A stretch of DNA of 64,000 bases. It comes from Burkholderia latens. GTDB taxonomy: Bacteria; Pseudomonadota; Gammaproteobacteria; Burkholderiales; Burkholderiaceae. The stretch is taken from contig NZ_CP013437.1 of assembly GCF_001718795.1 (NCBI RefSeq), positions 248,001-312,000 of the forward strand, in the 5' to 3' direction. The notes under the pieces are model-generated. The model searched no databases. It was given only the letters and a program-made list of their open reading frames with translations, and was not told the origin of the DNA. Made by a program: the position numbers and the translations under genes. Below, piece after piece: positions 48,971-57,727 of the stretch. Positions within the stretch are counted from its first letter, which is position 1, and the number at the start of each line of letters is the position of its first letter.

Positions 48971-50446
48971 TCAGAGCAGCCCCATCATGGATGCCTTCAG
49001 CGTCGCCGCGGCGCGCGTCGAACATTCGAGCTTGCGGAACGCGTTCTCGACGTGGGTGCGCACCGTGCTCGGACTGACGTTCAGCGCCTGCGCGACCGCC
49101 TTGTTGCTTGCGCCTCGCGAAATCGCGCGCAGCACGTCGATTTCCCGCGCGGACAGGCGCGGGCCGTCATGCTGCGCGCGACGCGCGCCACGCGGGATGG
49201 CAGGCGCCTTCTCCGACAGCAGCGCACTCACCGCTTCGCCACATAGCCGGCCGCGTGCGACTTCTTCCTTCAGCACGTTCGCGGCCGCGGCGTCGCTCAA
49301 TGCCGCGCGCCATGGACGCGCCGAGCGCAATGCAACCCACGCCACCGACGCCGCCAGCACACGCGCTTCCAGCGCCAGCGCCGGAGCACGCACACCGCGA
49401 AAATAGCCGGAACCGTCCTGCCGTTCGTACGCATGCGACGCGAGCATCGCGGCTTCGCGCAACGCACCGGTCTGCCGGCCCGCACGCTCGGTCCAGTAGG
49501 GCACGAGACGCACCTTTTCCCAGGCGCCGGCAGGTAACGGCGTCGGCAGATTCCACACGCCGTTCGCCACGGCGGCCCGGCCCATGCCGTGAATCAATCC
49601 GGCCCGGTAGACGAGTTCGCGCGCCGCATCGTCCGACGACAGGCGGGCATGGCACATGGCTGCCGTCGCCGCGACCGATCGCGAAAAACCGGTCATCCAC
49701 GGCAGTTTCAGATCGACGATGTCGGCGATCACCTCTGCCGACGTCGCGCGCTGCATGTCGGCCGTGATCAATTCGGTTTCGAACGCGTCGATCGAGATGC
49801 GCGCGAGCTCCGCCAACCAGCCGCCGGCCTGGCACGCCGCCATCCCGGCGACGGGTGCCGGATAGCGTGCTCCCGCGCGTTGCCCGATCAATTCCAGCGC
49901 GCGATCGACACCGTACGCACGACTGAACACCTCGAGATCGCCCGCCACCGCGACGATCGACACGGGCGCCGGGACCTGTTCATGCACGAGCCCCGCAGGC
50001 AGTCCATTGCCATCCCACGCTTCGAAAATGTGACGCAGCGCGGTTTCCGTCGCGTTCGACAGCCCCAGTATTCGTGCGACTTCGCCCGAGACTTCGCAGT
50101 GAATCCGCGCAAGCGGCAACATCGCGGCGCCGGCGCGCCCGAGCGCCTCGGCCATGCCGGCCCTGCTTTCGAGCATTGAACTGCGGATAGCGACGTCGTC
50201 GCCGAACAACTGCGCGAAACCGGCCGCGTTAGCCGTGCAGCCCGACCAACGCAGCAGCGCGACCTCGCGGACCGTATCGCAAATCGCAGCGTCGAACCCT
50301 GTCGCTTCCGCGAGCCGCACCGCCAGCCAGGCGGTACGCAGAGAATGATCGGTCGGTTGCCCCATACTCAGATCGCCGATAAAGGCCAGCGCCCTGACGG
50401 AGTCGAATATGCGCAGCGGCGCGTGCGGTGCTTCGGCGTCGAACAT
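48971..50446 (-). CDS. HD-GYP-like phosphodiesterase domains fused to LuxR-type DNA-binding domain
   Basis: The protein has 491 residues. The N-terminal part carries an HD-GYP-like signature, HIFEAWDGNGLPAGL, with GLP replacing GYP. The middle repeats the pattern: GLIHGMGRAAVANGVW resembles the DIGKIxVP segment, and SHAYERQDGSGYFRG the HHERxDGxGYPxG motif. The last 65 residues are a LuxR helix-turn-helix (LSAREIDVLRAISRGASNKAVAQALNVSPSTVRTHVENAFRKL). HD-GYP proteins degrade cyclic-di-GMP, but several metal ligands look altered, so it may sense the nucleotide and act as a transcription factor. It is divergent from a small membrane protein. Confidence 0.85.
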   Translation of the reverse strand: MFDAEAPHAPLRIFDSVRALAFIGDLSMGQPTDHSLRTAWLAVRLAEATGFDAAICDTVREVALLRWSGCTANAAGFAQLFGDDVAIRSSMLESRAGMAEALGRAGAAMLPLARIHCEVSGEVARILGLSNATETALRHIFEAWDGNGLPAGLVHEQVPAPVSIVAVAGDLEVFSRAYGVDRALELIGQRAGARYPAPVAGMAACQAGGWLAELARISIDAFETELITADMQRATSAEVIADIVDLKLPWMTGFSRSVAATAAMCHARLSSDDAARELVYRAGLIHGMGRAAVANGVWNLPTPLPAGAWEKVRLVPYWTERAGRQTGALREAAMLASHAYERQDGSGYFRGVRAPALALEARVLAASVAWVALRSARPWRAALSDAAAANVLKEEVARGRLCGEAVSALLSEKAPAIPRGARRAQHDGPRLSAREIDVLRAISRGASNKAVAQALNVSPSTVRTHVENAFRKLECSTRAAATLKASMMGLL

Positions 50447-50741
50447 CGGATGGAGCGAAGAAATTCACCTGAACGAGCAAACGATCATACGCGACGATGT
50501 CGAGCCGCGCATGAGCTCGCGCCCCGCGCAAGCGCGCGTTGCGGACGACCGCAACCGTGAGCGATTGCACGTCGGCCGCGTGCCGTGACGCGCCTATCGC
50601 CCGCCCTCGGTCATCTGACCGATGGTGGACAGCCGGGACGATGGCGATACTCGAACGGTGGAAAGCCCGTCGCGTTGACGTGCCGATCATTGAAACCGTC
50701 ACGCCGGCCGGAACGATGGCCCGGCGTACCAAGGAGCGCAA

Positions 50742-51317
50742 ATGGTTGATCGTTACCCTGAATTCAGTCGTCCCGGCGAAGAGCAATGGCTCAAGCGATA
50801 TTATTTTTCGCGAGCGATATTCTCGGCGATCTGGGTCGTGCTGGCTTTTTCCGTCGGTCGCCAAAGCGCAGCCGCAGCAGCCATACTGCTCGTCGTCTAT
50901 CCGGCCTGGGACGCTGTGGCCAACTTCGTCGACGGGGAACGCAGCGGCGGGATGGCCAGTAACCGCACGCAGACCGTCAACGTCGCGATCAGCGCAATCA
51001 CGACGGTCGCGGTGGTTCCGGCGCTGAATGCCGGAATGGGCGCCGTGCTCGCGGTATTCGGTGCGTGGGCGATCGTCTCCGGTGTACTGCAGCTCGGCAC
51101 CGCCGTCCGTCGCTGGAAGCATTTTGGCGCGCAGTGGGCGATGATCCTGAGCGGCGCGCAATCTGCGCTGGCCGGCCTGTTCTTCCTCGCGCAGCGCCAC
51201 GCTGCCGCGCCGCAGCCGATCGGCAGGATCGCGGGGTACGCGGCGGTCGGCGCAATCTATTTTCTGATCTCGGCGATCTGGCTGCAGGTACGGCAGACGA
51301 GACGCAAGGTTTCATGA
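50742..51317 (+). CDS. DUF308-like integral membrane protein
   Basis: This membrane protein of 191 residues has about six hydrophobic segments and the repeated W-x-(I/L)-(V/L)-SG-x(L/A) pattern (AWAIVSGVLQL, AMILSGAQSALAGLFFL) typical of DUF308/HdeD-type proteins. E. coli HdeD is linked to acid resistance at high cell density. AAGGAG lies 5 bases before ATG 50742. Divergent from the HD-GYP/LuxR protein, which may control it. Confidence 0.8.
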   Translation: MVDRYPEFSRPGEEQWLKRYYFSRAIFSAIWVVLAFSVGRQSAAAAAILLVVYPAWDAVANFVDGERSGGMASNRTQTVNVAISAITTVAVVPALNAGMGAVLAVFGAWAIVSGVLQLGTAVRRWKHFGAQWAMILSGAQSALAGLFFLAQRHAAAPQPIGRIAGYAAVGAIYFLISAIWLQVRQTRRKVS

Positions 51318-51419
51318 GCGCCGTGCATGCAGCCAAGCGCGCACCGCACGCGACATGCGCGCGGCCCCGATGCAGGACACGGCAATCCGCAGTGTCTGCC
51401 GGGTGAACCGACGCGTGCG

Positions 51420-52844
51420 TCACCGCATGCACGACGCCGCGAGCTTGCCGACCGAGATCACCGCCTGCTCGATCTCCGGCGACCACGGGCTGCTGTAGTT
51501 CAGCCGGATGAAGTTCCGGTAGTTGTCGGTGATCGAGAACATGTAGCCGGGCCCGATCGTGATCCCCTGCTCCAGCGCGAGCTGGTACAGGCGCATCGCA
51601 TCGACCGTCGGCGGCAACTCGACCCACAACACGTACCCGCCCGCCGGGCTCGAAATGCGCGTGCCCTCCGGAAAGAACCGCGACACCATCGCGCGCATCA
51701 AATTCGCCTGCTGCGCATATGCTTTGCGCAAACGTCGCAGGTGATGCTCGTAGCCGTCGCGTTCAAGAAACTCGGCGATCGCGAGCTGCGGCAGCGGCGG
51801 CGTCGCCAGCGTGTTCAGGAACTTCAGCTTCTCGACCTGATCGCGATAACGGCCCGGCAACGCCCAGCCGATCCGGTACGCCGTCGTCAGGCTCTTCGAG
51901 AACGACGCGCAGTGCAGCACGATCCCGTTGCGGTCATGGGACTTCAGCGTGCTCGGGTGCGCATCGCCGAAATACAGTTCGTTATACACACCGTTCTCGA
52001 TGATCGGCATGTCCGATTTGGTTGCGAACTCGACCAGTTCGCGCTTGCGGCCGTCCGGCATCTGGAACCCGAGCGGGTTCTGGAAGTTCGGCATCACCAT
52101 GCACGCGGCGATCGGCTGCGACTTCGCAATTGCCGCAAGCGCCGCGATGTCGATTCCGTATTCCGGATGCGTGGCCACTTCGATCGCCTTCATCCCCATC
52201 CGCTCGATCGCGTGCAGCATCGCATAGAACGTCGGCGATTCCACCGCGATCGTGTCGCCCGGTTTCGCGACCGCCTGCAGGCACAGGTTGATCGCCTCGG
52301 TCGCGCCGACCGTCACGACGATCTCGTTCGGATCCACCGACATCCCGTTCTCCAGATAGCGTCGTGCGATCTGGCGGATCAGGCGCGGATGCCCAGGCGG
52401 AAGTCCGTCCGTCAGCCCCCGCAGCGACTGGTCGCGGCCGGCAGCGTACGCGTATCGATTCAGCTTCTCGAACGGGAACAGGCTCGGGTCCGGATACGGC
52501 GAGCCAAGCGGCACCGCGTCGTCAGCGGCGATCGAGCGCAGCGTCGACAGCACCAGCCGGCTCATGTCCACGGAAGACGAGATCGCGATCGGTTTCGACG
52601 GCCGCAGTTCACGCACCAGCGCGTGGCCGTCGTCGTTGCGCAGGTTCACGAAGTAACCCGATTGCGGACGGCTCTCCAGCAGCCCGCGGCTTTCGAGCAG
52701 CAGGTATGCGTGCAGCACGGTCGTGATGCTGAGCCGGTGCTGCTGGCTTGCCTGACGTACCGACGGAATCCGGTCGCCATGTCGATACACGCGCTGCCGG
52801 ATCAGGCGCTCGATGTCGTCCGCGAGTTTTTCGTAGAGCTTCAT
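51420..52844 (-). CDS. MocR-type regulator (GntR DNA-binding plus aminotransferase-like domain)
   Basis: The protein has 474 residues. The GntR winged helix is at about 1-70 (MKLYEKLADDIERLIRQRVYRHGDRIPSVRQASQQHRLSITTVLHAYLLLESRG). The fold-type I PLP domain follows, with the Schiff-base Lys in CASFSKSLTTAYRIGW and the Arg of RLNYSS. Such proteins control PLP or amino-acid metabolism genes. The ATG at 52842-52844 was chosen to match the family start. The inverted repeat at 53102-53142 lies 258 bases upstream; no target gene is adjacent. Confidence 0.92.
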   Translation of the reverse strand: MKLYEKLADDIERLIRQRVYRHGDRIPSVRQASQQHRLSITTVLHAYLLLESRGLLESRPQSGYFVNLRNDDGHALVRELRPSKPIAISSSVDMSRLVLSTLRSIAADDAVPLGSPYPDPSLFPFEKLNRYAYAAGRDQSLRGLTDGLPPGHPRLIRQIARRYLENGMSVDPNEIVVTVGATEAINLCLQAVAKPGDTIAVESPTFYAMLHAIERMGMKAIEVATHPEYGIDIAALAAIAKSQPIAACMVMPNFQNPLGFQMPDGRKRELVEFATKSDMPIIENGVYNELYFGDAHPSTLKSHDRNGIVLHCASFSKSLTTAYRIGWALPGRYRDQVEKLKFLNTLATPPLPQLAIAEFLERDGYEHHLRRLRKAYAQQANLMRAMVSRFFPEGTRISSPAGGYVLWVELPPTVDAMRLYQLALEQGITIGPGYMFSITDNYRNFIRLNYSSPWSPEIEQAVISVGKLAASCMR

Positions 52845-53633
52845 CGCGTACGCCCCGCCGGCGTCCGCATGCGCGCCGCCGCTCCGTGCGCGTTCGACGC
52901 GCGCGTGGTCTGCCCGTCGGCCGGGCTGTCGTGACGCCCGATTGCGCTGTCTGATGTCGCCTTTTCCATCGCCGTAGCTCGCCTTTGAAGGTGCGCCGGA
53001 AGGCCCGAGATGTCCGGACTCGCGGCACTGTGCACTTGATGATGGAATCTTAGAAGAAGAACAGTTGGCGACGAGCACACACATTGAACGCGCGTACAAG
53101 AGTACAGTTCCGCGCGAATTGGCTTGAGATGGCGAACTGTACATCTGGAGAATGGTGCCCGTGGCCCGTGGCCGATGGAGTTCGGACCGTAAGGTTGCCG
53201 CGTGAAGGCGGGGCCGTTCGCCCGTGTACCGCCCCCCACGGGACCGCGCTCGGCGGTTCGGTGCTGCGAGGAGCACGGTTCCGGACCGACACGGCGGCCC
53301 GCTCGCGCCGCGCACACGCCAGCGCGAAGGGCGCGCGACTGCTGTCCGCCGCCGCGTCGAACGTGCAAACGATCGCACTGCGCGCCGGGCGCACGGAGAT
53401 TGACCGGTGGCGGTACACGGACGCCGTCTTTGGCAAACGGCGCCGCAGCCTGTCAATCGAAGCGCCGTGTGAAAGGTGAACGCCGGCCCGGCCCGGCGGG
53501 ATACGAGCACGAGCACGAGCGGCGATACGCTCGCCGCCGACGGTGCGCACAGCGGCGCGCTGCGTTACGCCGAACCGCTTGCCGCGGCGGATAGGCGAGC
53601 GCGCCGAAGAGCAATCGACGTGAACGTCGACCG
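52845..53633. other. Intergenic region between the two MocR genes
   Basis: 789 bases. It contains the candidate MocR operator (53059-53142). The remainder (53143-53633) has GC-rich open frames on both strands but no ribosome binding site or recognisable product. The 3' edge of the second MocR gene (53634) is close to this region. I see no gene in it. Confidence 0.4.
53059..53142. promoter_or_regulatory. Candidate operator for the first MocR regulator
   Basis: GTACAGTTC (53102-53110) and its exact reverse complement GAACTGTAC (53134-53142) are 23 bases apart, three helical turns start to start. A third half-site, AACAGTTGG, lies at 53060-53068 in the same orientation as the first. MocR proteins usually bind spaced direct or inverted repeats, and the site lies upstream of the MocR gene. 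Confidence 0.55.
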
Positions 53634-55046
53634 TCAGATCGAACCGAACAGCGCGCGCGGCCGATCCTTCAGCGTGCCGCCCAGAATCCGCAGTCCGTTC
53701 ACGAGTTCGTCGCGCGTCGCCGGGCACGCGAGATTGATGCGCACGCCGTGCTCGATCTCGGCGCGATCGACGGCAAATGTCGACGACGGCATCACGATCA
53801 CGCCGCGCGCCTTTGCGTTCGCGGCGAAGTCGTCGGCGCGCCACGGCGGCGGCAGCCGCAGCCACACGAACATGCACGCAGGATCGGCTTTCAGCTGGCC
53901 TGCCGGCAGCAACTCCCGGGCGAGGTCGACGCGCGCGCGGATTTCCGCCTGCTGCGCGCCCATGATCCGCTCGGCGGTCCCGTTCTCGATCCATACCGTC
54001 GCGATCAGCATCGACGTCGGCGCGGGCATCCACGCGGTGGTGCGTACCGCCTCCGCGCACAGCGCGACGCTGTCGCGCGGACAGCTCAGATAGCCGAGGC
54101 GCAGGCCCGGTGCGAGTATCTTCGACGTCGCGCCGATGTGGAACGTGAGCTCGGGACACAATCCCGCGATCGCCGGCAGACGATCGCGCACGAGCGGCCC
54201 GTACACGTCGTCCTCGATGATCGTCACATGATGGCGGCGAGCGATATCGACGAGCGCCATGCGGCGTGCAAGGCTCATCGTCGTCACCGTCGGGTTCTGC
54301 AGGTTCGGCACGACGAAGATGGCCTTGACGGGCATGCGCTGGCAGATCCGTTCGATCTCGTCGGGCAGCAGGCCGTCGTCGTCGGCCGCCGCGCTGACGA
54401 TCTCGAACTGGAACAATGGCGCAAGCGCCTTCAGTCCGTAATACGTGAGCCGGTCGGCGACGATCACGCCGTCGGTGCCGATCAGGCTGTTCAGCACCGC
54501 ATAGAGGCCGTGCTGCGCGCCGCTCGTGACGACCACCTGGTCGTGCGACGGCGCGAACCCGGGTGCGGCGAGCCACTGCGCGCCGGCCGCGCGCGCCCAG
54601 TCGGGGCCCTGCGGCGGCTGGTATTCCTGCAGCGACGCGAAACGCGGATCGGCCGGCAGCGCGCCGAACGTCTGCGCGAGACTCGCGAGAAACTCGCCGG
54701 TCGCCGGCCGGTTCACCGTCAGGTCGATCACGCCGCTGCCGGCCGCGAGCGACGCACGCGCCGGCTCGATGCTCGGCATCGCCCCGCCGGTCACGAGCGA
54801 CCCGCGTCGCTTGCTGCCGATCACGAGCCCGCGCAACTGCAGTTCCTTGTACGCGCGCGACACCGTAGACACGTTGATGCCGAGTTCCGTCGCAAGCTGG
54901 CGTTGGGGCGGCAGGCGGCTGCCCGGCGGATACACGCCGTTGCGGATTTCCGCCTCGATCGAGCTCGATACCTCGACATAGGTCGGCCGCTTCGGCCGCG
55001 CTGGCGCACCGCTATCGCGCTCGCCGGAAAGTTTGTCTGCTGCCAT
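53634..55046 (-). CDS. MocR-type regulator, second copy
   Basis: This protein has 470 residues. The GntR domain (PTYVEVSSSIEAEIRNGVYPPGSRLPPQRQLATELGINVSTVSRAYKELQLRGLV) precedes an aminotransferase-like domain with the PLP Lys in GATSKILAPGLRLGYL. The start at 55046 was chosen because the promoter at 55102-55129 would place transcription after an alternative upstream Met at 55115. Its divergent neighbour is a D-amino-acid dehydrogenase-like gene, the likely target. Confidence 0.92.
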   Translation of the reverse strand: MAADKLSGERDSGAPARPKRPTYVEVSSSIEAEIRNGVYPPGSRLPPQRQLATELGINVSTVSRAYKELQLRGLVIGSKRRGSLVTGGAMPSIEPARASLAAGSGVIDLTVNRPATGEFLASLAQTFGALPADPRFASLQEYQPPQGPDWARAAGAQWLAAPGFAPSHDQVVVTSGAQHGLYAVLNSLIGTDGVIVADRLTYYGLKALAPLFQFEIVSAAADDDGLLPDEIERICQRMPVKAIFVVPNLQNPTVTTMSLARRMALVDIARRHHVTIIEDDVYGPLVRDRLPAIAGLCPELTFHIGATSKILAPGLRLGYLSCPRDSVALCAEAVRTTAWMPAPTSMLIATVWIENGTAERIMGAQQAEIRARVDLARELLPAGQLKADPACMFVWLRLPPPWRADDFAANAKARGVIVMPSSTFAVDRAEIEHGVRINLACPATRDELVNGLRILGGTLKDRPRALFGSI

Positions 55047-55082
55047 GTAGCGCCTGTACCCACACAAAAAGCGTTTGTCTGC
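55031..55082. promoter_or_regulatory. Direct repeats at the start of the second MocR gene
   Basis: GTTTGTCTGC occurs at 55031-55040 and again at 55073-55082, 42 bases (about four helical turns) apart. Spaced direct repeats are typical of MocR operators and here span the start codon and leader of the gene itself, suggesting autorepression. Confidence 0.5.
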
Positions 55083-55101
55083 CGGTTCGATTTGCTCAGC
55101 G

Positions 55102-55129
55102 ATTGTATCCGACATCCCCTCCCGGTCAA
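55102..55129 (-). promoter_or_regulatory. Promoter of the second MocR gene
   Basis: On the minus strand TTGACC (55124-55129) and TACAAT (55102-55107) are separated by 16 bases. Transcription should start near 55095, giving a leader of about 50 bases that includes the upstream direct repeat. Confidence 0.5.
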
Positions 55130-55183
55130 GCGTCTGCCTAAAAGTCTGTCGAATCAGGCAGCTGGAAGCGGGTAAACGCCAAG

Positions 55184-55227
55184 GCCATACAATCATTTTT
55201 TGATTGCACACAAAAATTTGCTGTGTG
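55184..55227. promoter_or_regulatory. Dyads between the MocR and DadA-like genes
   Basis: CAATCA-TTTTT-TGATTG is followed by CACACA-N9-TGTGTG (55207-55227). The second repeats CACACAAAAA, which also occurs at 55061-55070 near the MocR start. These may be the operators of the divergent dehydrogenase promoter. Confidence 0.4.
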
Positions 55228-55278
55228 ATTCTTTATCCCATCTTTGTATGGGTTTTGCGTGCCGAAGGAGAGAGCGTC

Positions 55279-56508
55279 ATGGCGAACGTCGCCATCGTGG
55301 GTGCAGGCTTCATCGGGCTCGGCGCAGCCGCATGGCTGCAGCGCGACGGCCATCGCGTCACGCTGTTCGATCCGGCCGGCATCGGGCATGGCGCGTCGTT
55401 CGGCAACGCGGGGACGTTTGCGCCGTATGGCTGCGTGCCCGTCAACGGGCCGTCCGTGTTCCGCGACATTCCGCACTTCCTGTTCGGCGCAGACAGTCCG
55501 CTGCGCATCCGCTGGCCTTACCTGTTGCACGGCGCACCGTGGCTCGCGCGATTCCTCGCCGCATCGATGCCTGCACGCCATGTACGCAGCGCCGCCGCAC
55601 TGGCCGCGCTGCTATCGCGCGCCGCCGACGGCTATGCGCCGCTGCTCGCGTCGTCGCGACTGTCGGCGTATGTGCGGCCGCGCGAGTGCCTGTATCTGTA
55701 CGCACGGCAGGCGTCGTTCGACGCAGCGCAGCCGGCGCTTGCGCTGCGACGCCGGTTCGGCGTGCCGTTCGACACGCTCGACGCCAACGGGATTCGCCGG
55801 CTCGAGCCCGCGCTCGCGCCGATCTTTACGCGCGGCGTGCTGTTCCATGGCAGCTGGCATTTCTCCGATCCGTGCGGATTTCTCGCCGCACTGTTCGCGC
55901 ATCTGGCAACGGAAGGCGCGACGCTCGAACGCACGCAGGTCGACCGGATCGAGCCCGTCGCCGACGGCGTCAACGTGCATGCGGGACACGCGGTGCGCAG
56001 CTTCGATCACGTGGTGATCGCCGCCGGCGCCCGCTCGCGCGCCTTCGCGTCGGCGTGCGGCGACACTGTGCCGCTCGACACCGAGCGCGGCTACCACGTG
56101 CAGTTCGGCGCACACGAACCGATCGTCACGCGGCCGGTCGGCTGGGCCGAACGCGGCTTCTACATGACGCCGCTGGACGAAGGATTGCGCGCGGCGGGCA
56201 CCGTCGAACTCGGCGGATTCGACGCCGGCATGAACCGCTCGCTGATCGCGCTGCTCACGCGCTCCGCACGCGAAGCGCTGCCGTCGCTCGGCAAGCCGAC
56301 CCGCAGCTGGCTCGGCTTCCGTCCGACGCTCCCGGACGGCGTGCCCGTGATCGGACGCGCACGGGACAGCGAGCGCGTGATCCACGCATTCGGGCACCAG
56401 CATCTCGGCGTCACGCTCGCCGGCATCACCGGCCGGATCGTCGCCGATCTCGTCGCGCAGCGCGCACCGCCGCTCGACCTCGCTCCCTATCGCGCCACGC
56501 GCTTCTGA
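55279..56508 (+). CDS. DadA-like FAD-dependent D-amino acid dehydrogenase
   Basis: This flavoprotein of 409 residues has the FAD motif GAGFIGLGAA and the DAO-type ending with RPTLPDGVPVIGRA and HQHLGVTLAGITGRIVADL. Members of this group oxidise D-amino acids or D-hydroxyproline and pass electrons to the membrane. AAGGAG lies 8 bases before ATG 55279. It is followed by a branched-chain amino acid type binding protein. MocR control fits an amino-acid catabolic role; the substrate is unknown. Confidence 0.88.
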   Translation: MANVAIVGAGFIGLGAAAWLQRDGHRVTLFDPAGIGHGASFGNAGTFAPYGCVPVNGPSVFRDIPHFLFGADSPLRIRWPYLLHGAPWLARFLAASMPARHVRSAAALAALLSRAADGYAPLLASSRLSAYVRPRECLYLYARQASFDAAQPALALRRRFGVPFDTLDANGIRRLEPALAPIFTRGVLFHGSWHFSDPCGFLAALFAHLATEGATLERTQVDRIEPVADGVNVHAGHAVRSFDHVVIAAGARSRAFASACGDTVPLDTERGYHVQFGAHEPIVTRPVGWAERGFYMTPLDEGLRAAGTVELGGFDAGMNRSLIALLTRSAREALPSLGKPTRSWLGFRPTLPDGVPVIGRARDSERVIHAFGHQHLGVTLAGITGRIVADLVAQRAPPLDLAPYRATRF

Positions 56509-56544
56509 CGCGCGCCGCACCTTTCATCCCTGCAAGGAGGCATC

Positions 56545-57696
56545 ATGAATCGTCGTAACTGGCTGGCATGGCTGGCCGTCTGCTCAATCGGCACCGCCGC
56601 TGCGTCCGTGCAGGCCGCGGACCCGGAAACCATCAAGATCGGCTTTGCCGGGCCGCTGACAGGGCCGGTCGCGCGCGTCGGCAAGGACCTGCAATACGGC
56701 GCGCAACTCGCACTCGACGAGGAGAACGCGAAACATCCGACCGTCGGCGGCAAGCCGGTGCGTTTCGTGCTCGACGTTCAGGACGACCAGGCCGATCCGC
56801 GCATCGCGATCCAGGTCGCGCAGAAGCTCGTCGACGACGGCGTGGTCGGCGTGATCGGGCACTACAACTCCGGCTGCAGCATCCCCGCGTCGGCCGTCTA
56901 CAAACAGGCGAACGTCGCGATGATCACGCCCGGCTCGACGAATCCGCAACTGACGATGCAGGGCTTCAAGAACGTATTCCGCACGATGGGGCACGACGGC
57001 GTCGGCGGCGTGGTCGCCGGACGCTTCGCGGTCGAGCAGCTGAAGGCCAAGCGGATCGGCATCATCGACGACCGCACCGCATTCGGCCAGGGCCTCGCGG
57101 ACGCGTTCGAAAAAGGCGTGAAGGACGCGCACGGCAGCATCGTCGGCCGCGAATACACGAACGACAAGGCGGTCGATTTCCGCGGGATCCTGACGACGAT
57201 GAAGAGCAACAACATCGACCTGCTGTTCTTCGGCGGCCTCGACGAACAGGGTGCGATGCTGGTCAAGCAGATGCGCTCGCTCGGCATTCGCGCGCAGCTG
57301 TTCGGCGCCGGTGCGCTGAAGAGCAATGCATTCGTGAAGATCGCCGGCAACGCGGGCGAAGGCACGCAGGATCTCGAACCGGGTCCGGCGCTCGACAAGC
57401 TGCCTTCGGCGATCGCATTCGCGCAACGCTACAAGGCGCGCTTTAACCAGGACGTCGAACTGTATGCGCCGTTCGCGTACGACGCGGCGCTCGCGATGAT
57501 CGCGGCGGTCCACAACGCCGATTCGGGCGATCGCGGCAAGATCGTCGCGAGCCTCGCGCGCGTGTCCGTCACGGGCGTGACCGGCAAGATCTCATTCGAC
57601 GAACGCGGCGATCTGATCAAGCCGCCCTACACGCTGTTCCGCGTCGAACAGGGGCAATGGCGCAGCATTCGCACGGTCGGCGGCGCGTCGAACTGA
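56545..57696 (+). CDS. Liv-type periplasmic amino-acid-binding protein
   Basis: This protein has 383 residues, of which 24 form the signal peptide (MNRRNWLAWLAVCSIGTAAASVQA, cut after VQA). The mature part has the LivJ/K type I fold (IKIGFAGPLTGPVARVGKDLQYGAQLALDEENAK, HYNSGCSIPASAVY, ITPGSTNP). It binds an amino acid in the periplasm for ABC uptake, but no permease or ATPase gene is next to it, so it must use components encoded elsewhere or act as a sensor. 36 bases after the dehydrogenase gene, in the same direction. Confidence 0.93.
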   Translation: MNRRNWLAWLAVCSIGTAAASVQAADPETIKIGFAGPLTGPVARVGKDLQYGAQLALDEENAKHPTVGGKPVRFVLDVQDDQADPRIAIQVAQKLVDDGVVGVIGHYNSGCSIPASAVYKQANVAMITPGSTNPQLTMQGFKNVFRTMGHDGVGGVVAGRFAVEQLKAKRIGIIDDRTAFGQGLADAFEKGVKDAHGSIVGREYTNDKAVDFRGILTTMKSNNIDLLFFGGLDEQGAMLVKQMRSLGIRAQLFGAGALKSNAFVKIAGNAGEGTQDLEPGPALDKLPSAIAFAQRYKARFNQDVELYAPFAYDAALAMIAAVHNADSGDRGKIVASLARVSVTGVTGKISFDERGDLIKPPYTLFRVEQGQWRSIRTVGGASN

Positions 57697-57727
57697 TCGA
57701 CGCCGGGCAGCCCGGGAGCAGGCGGCG

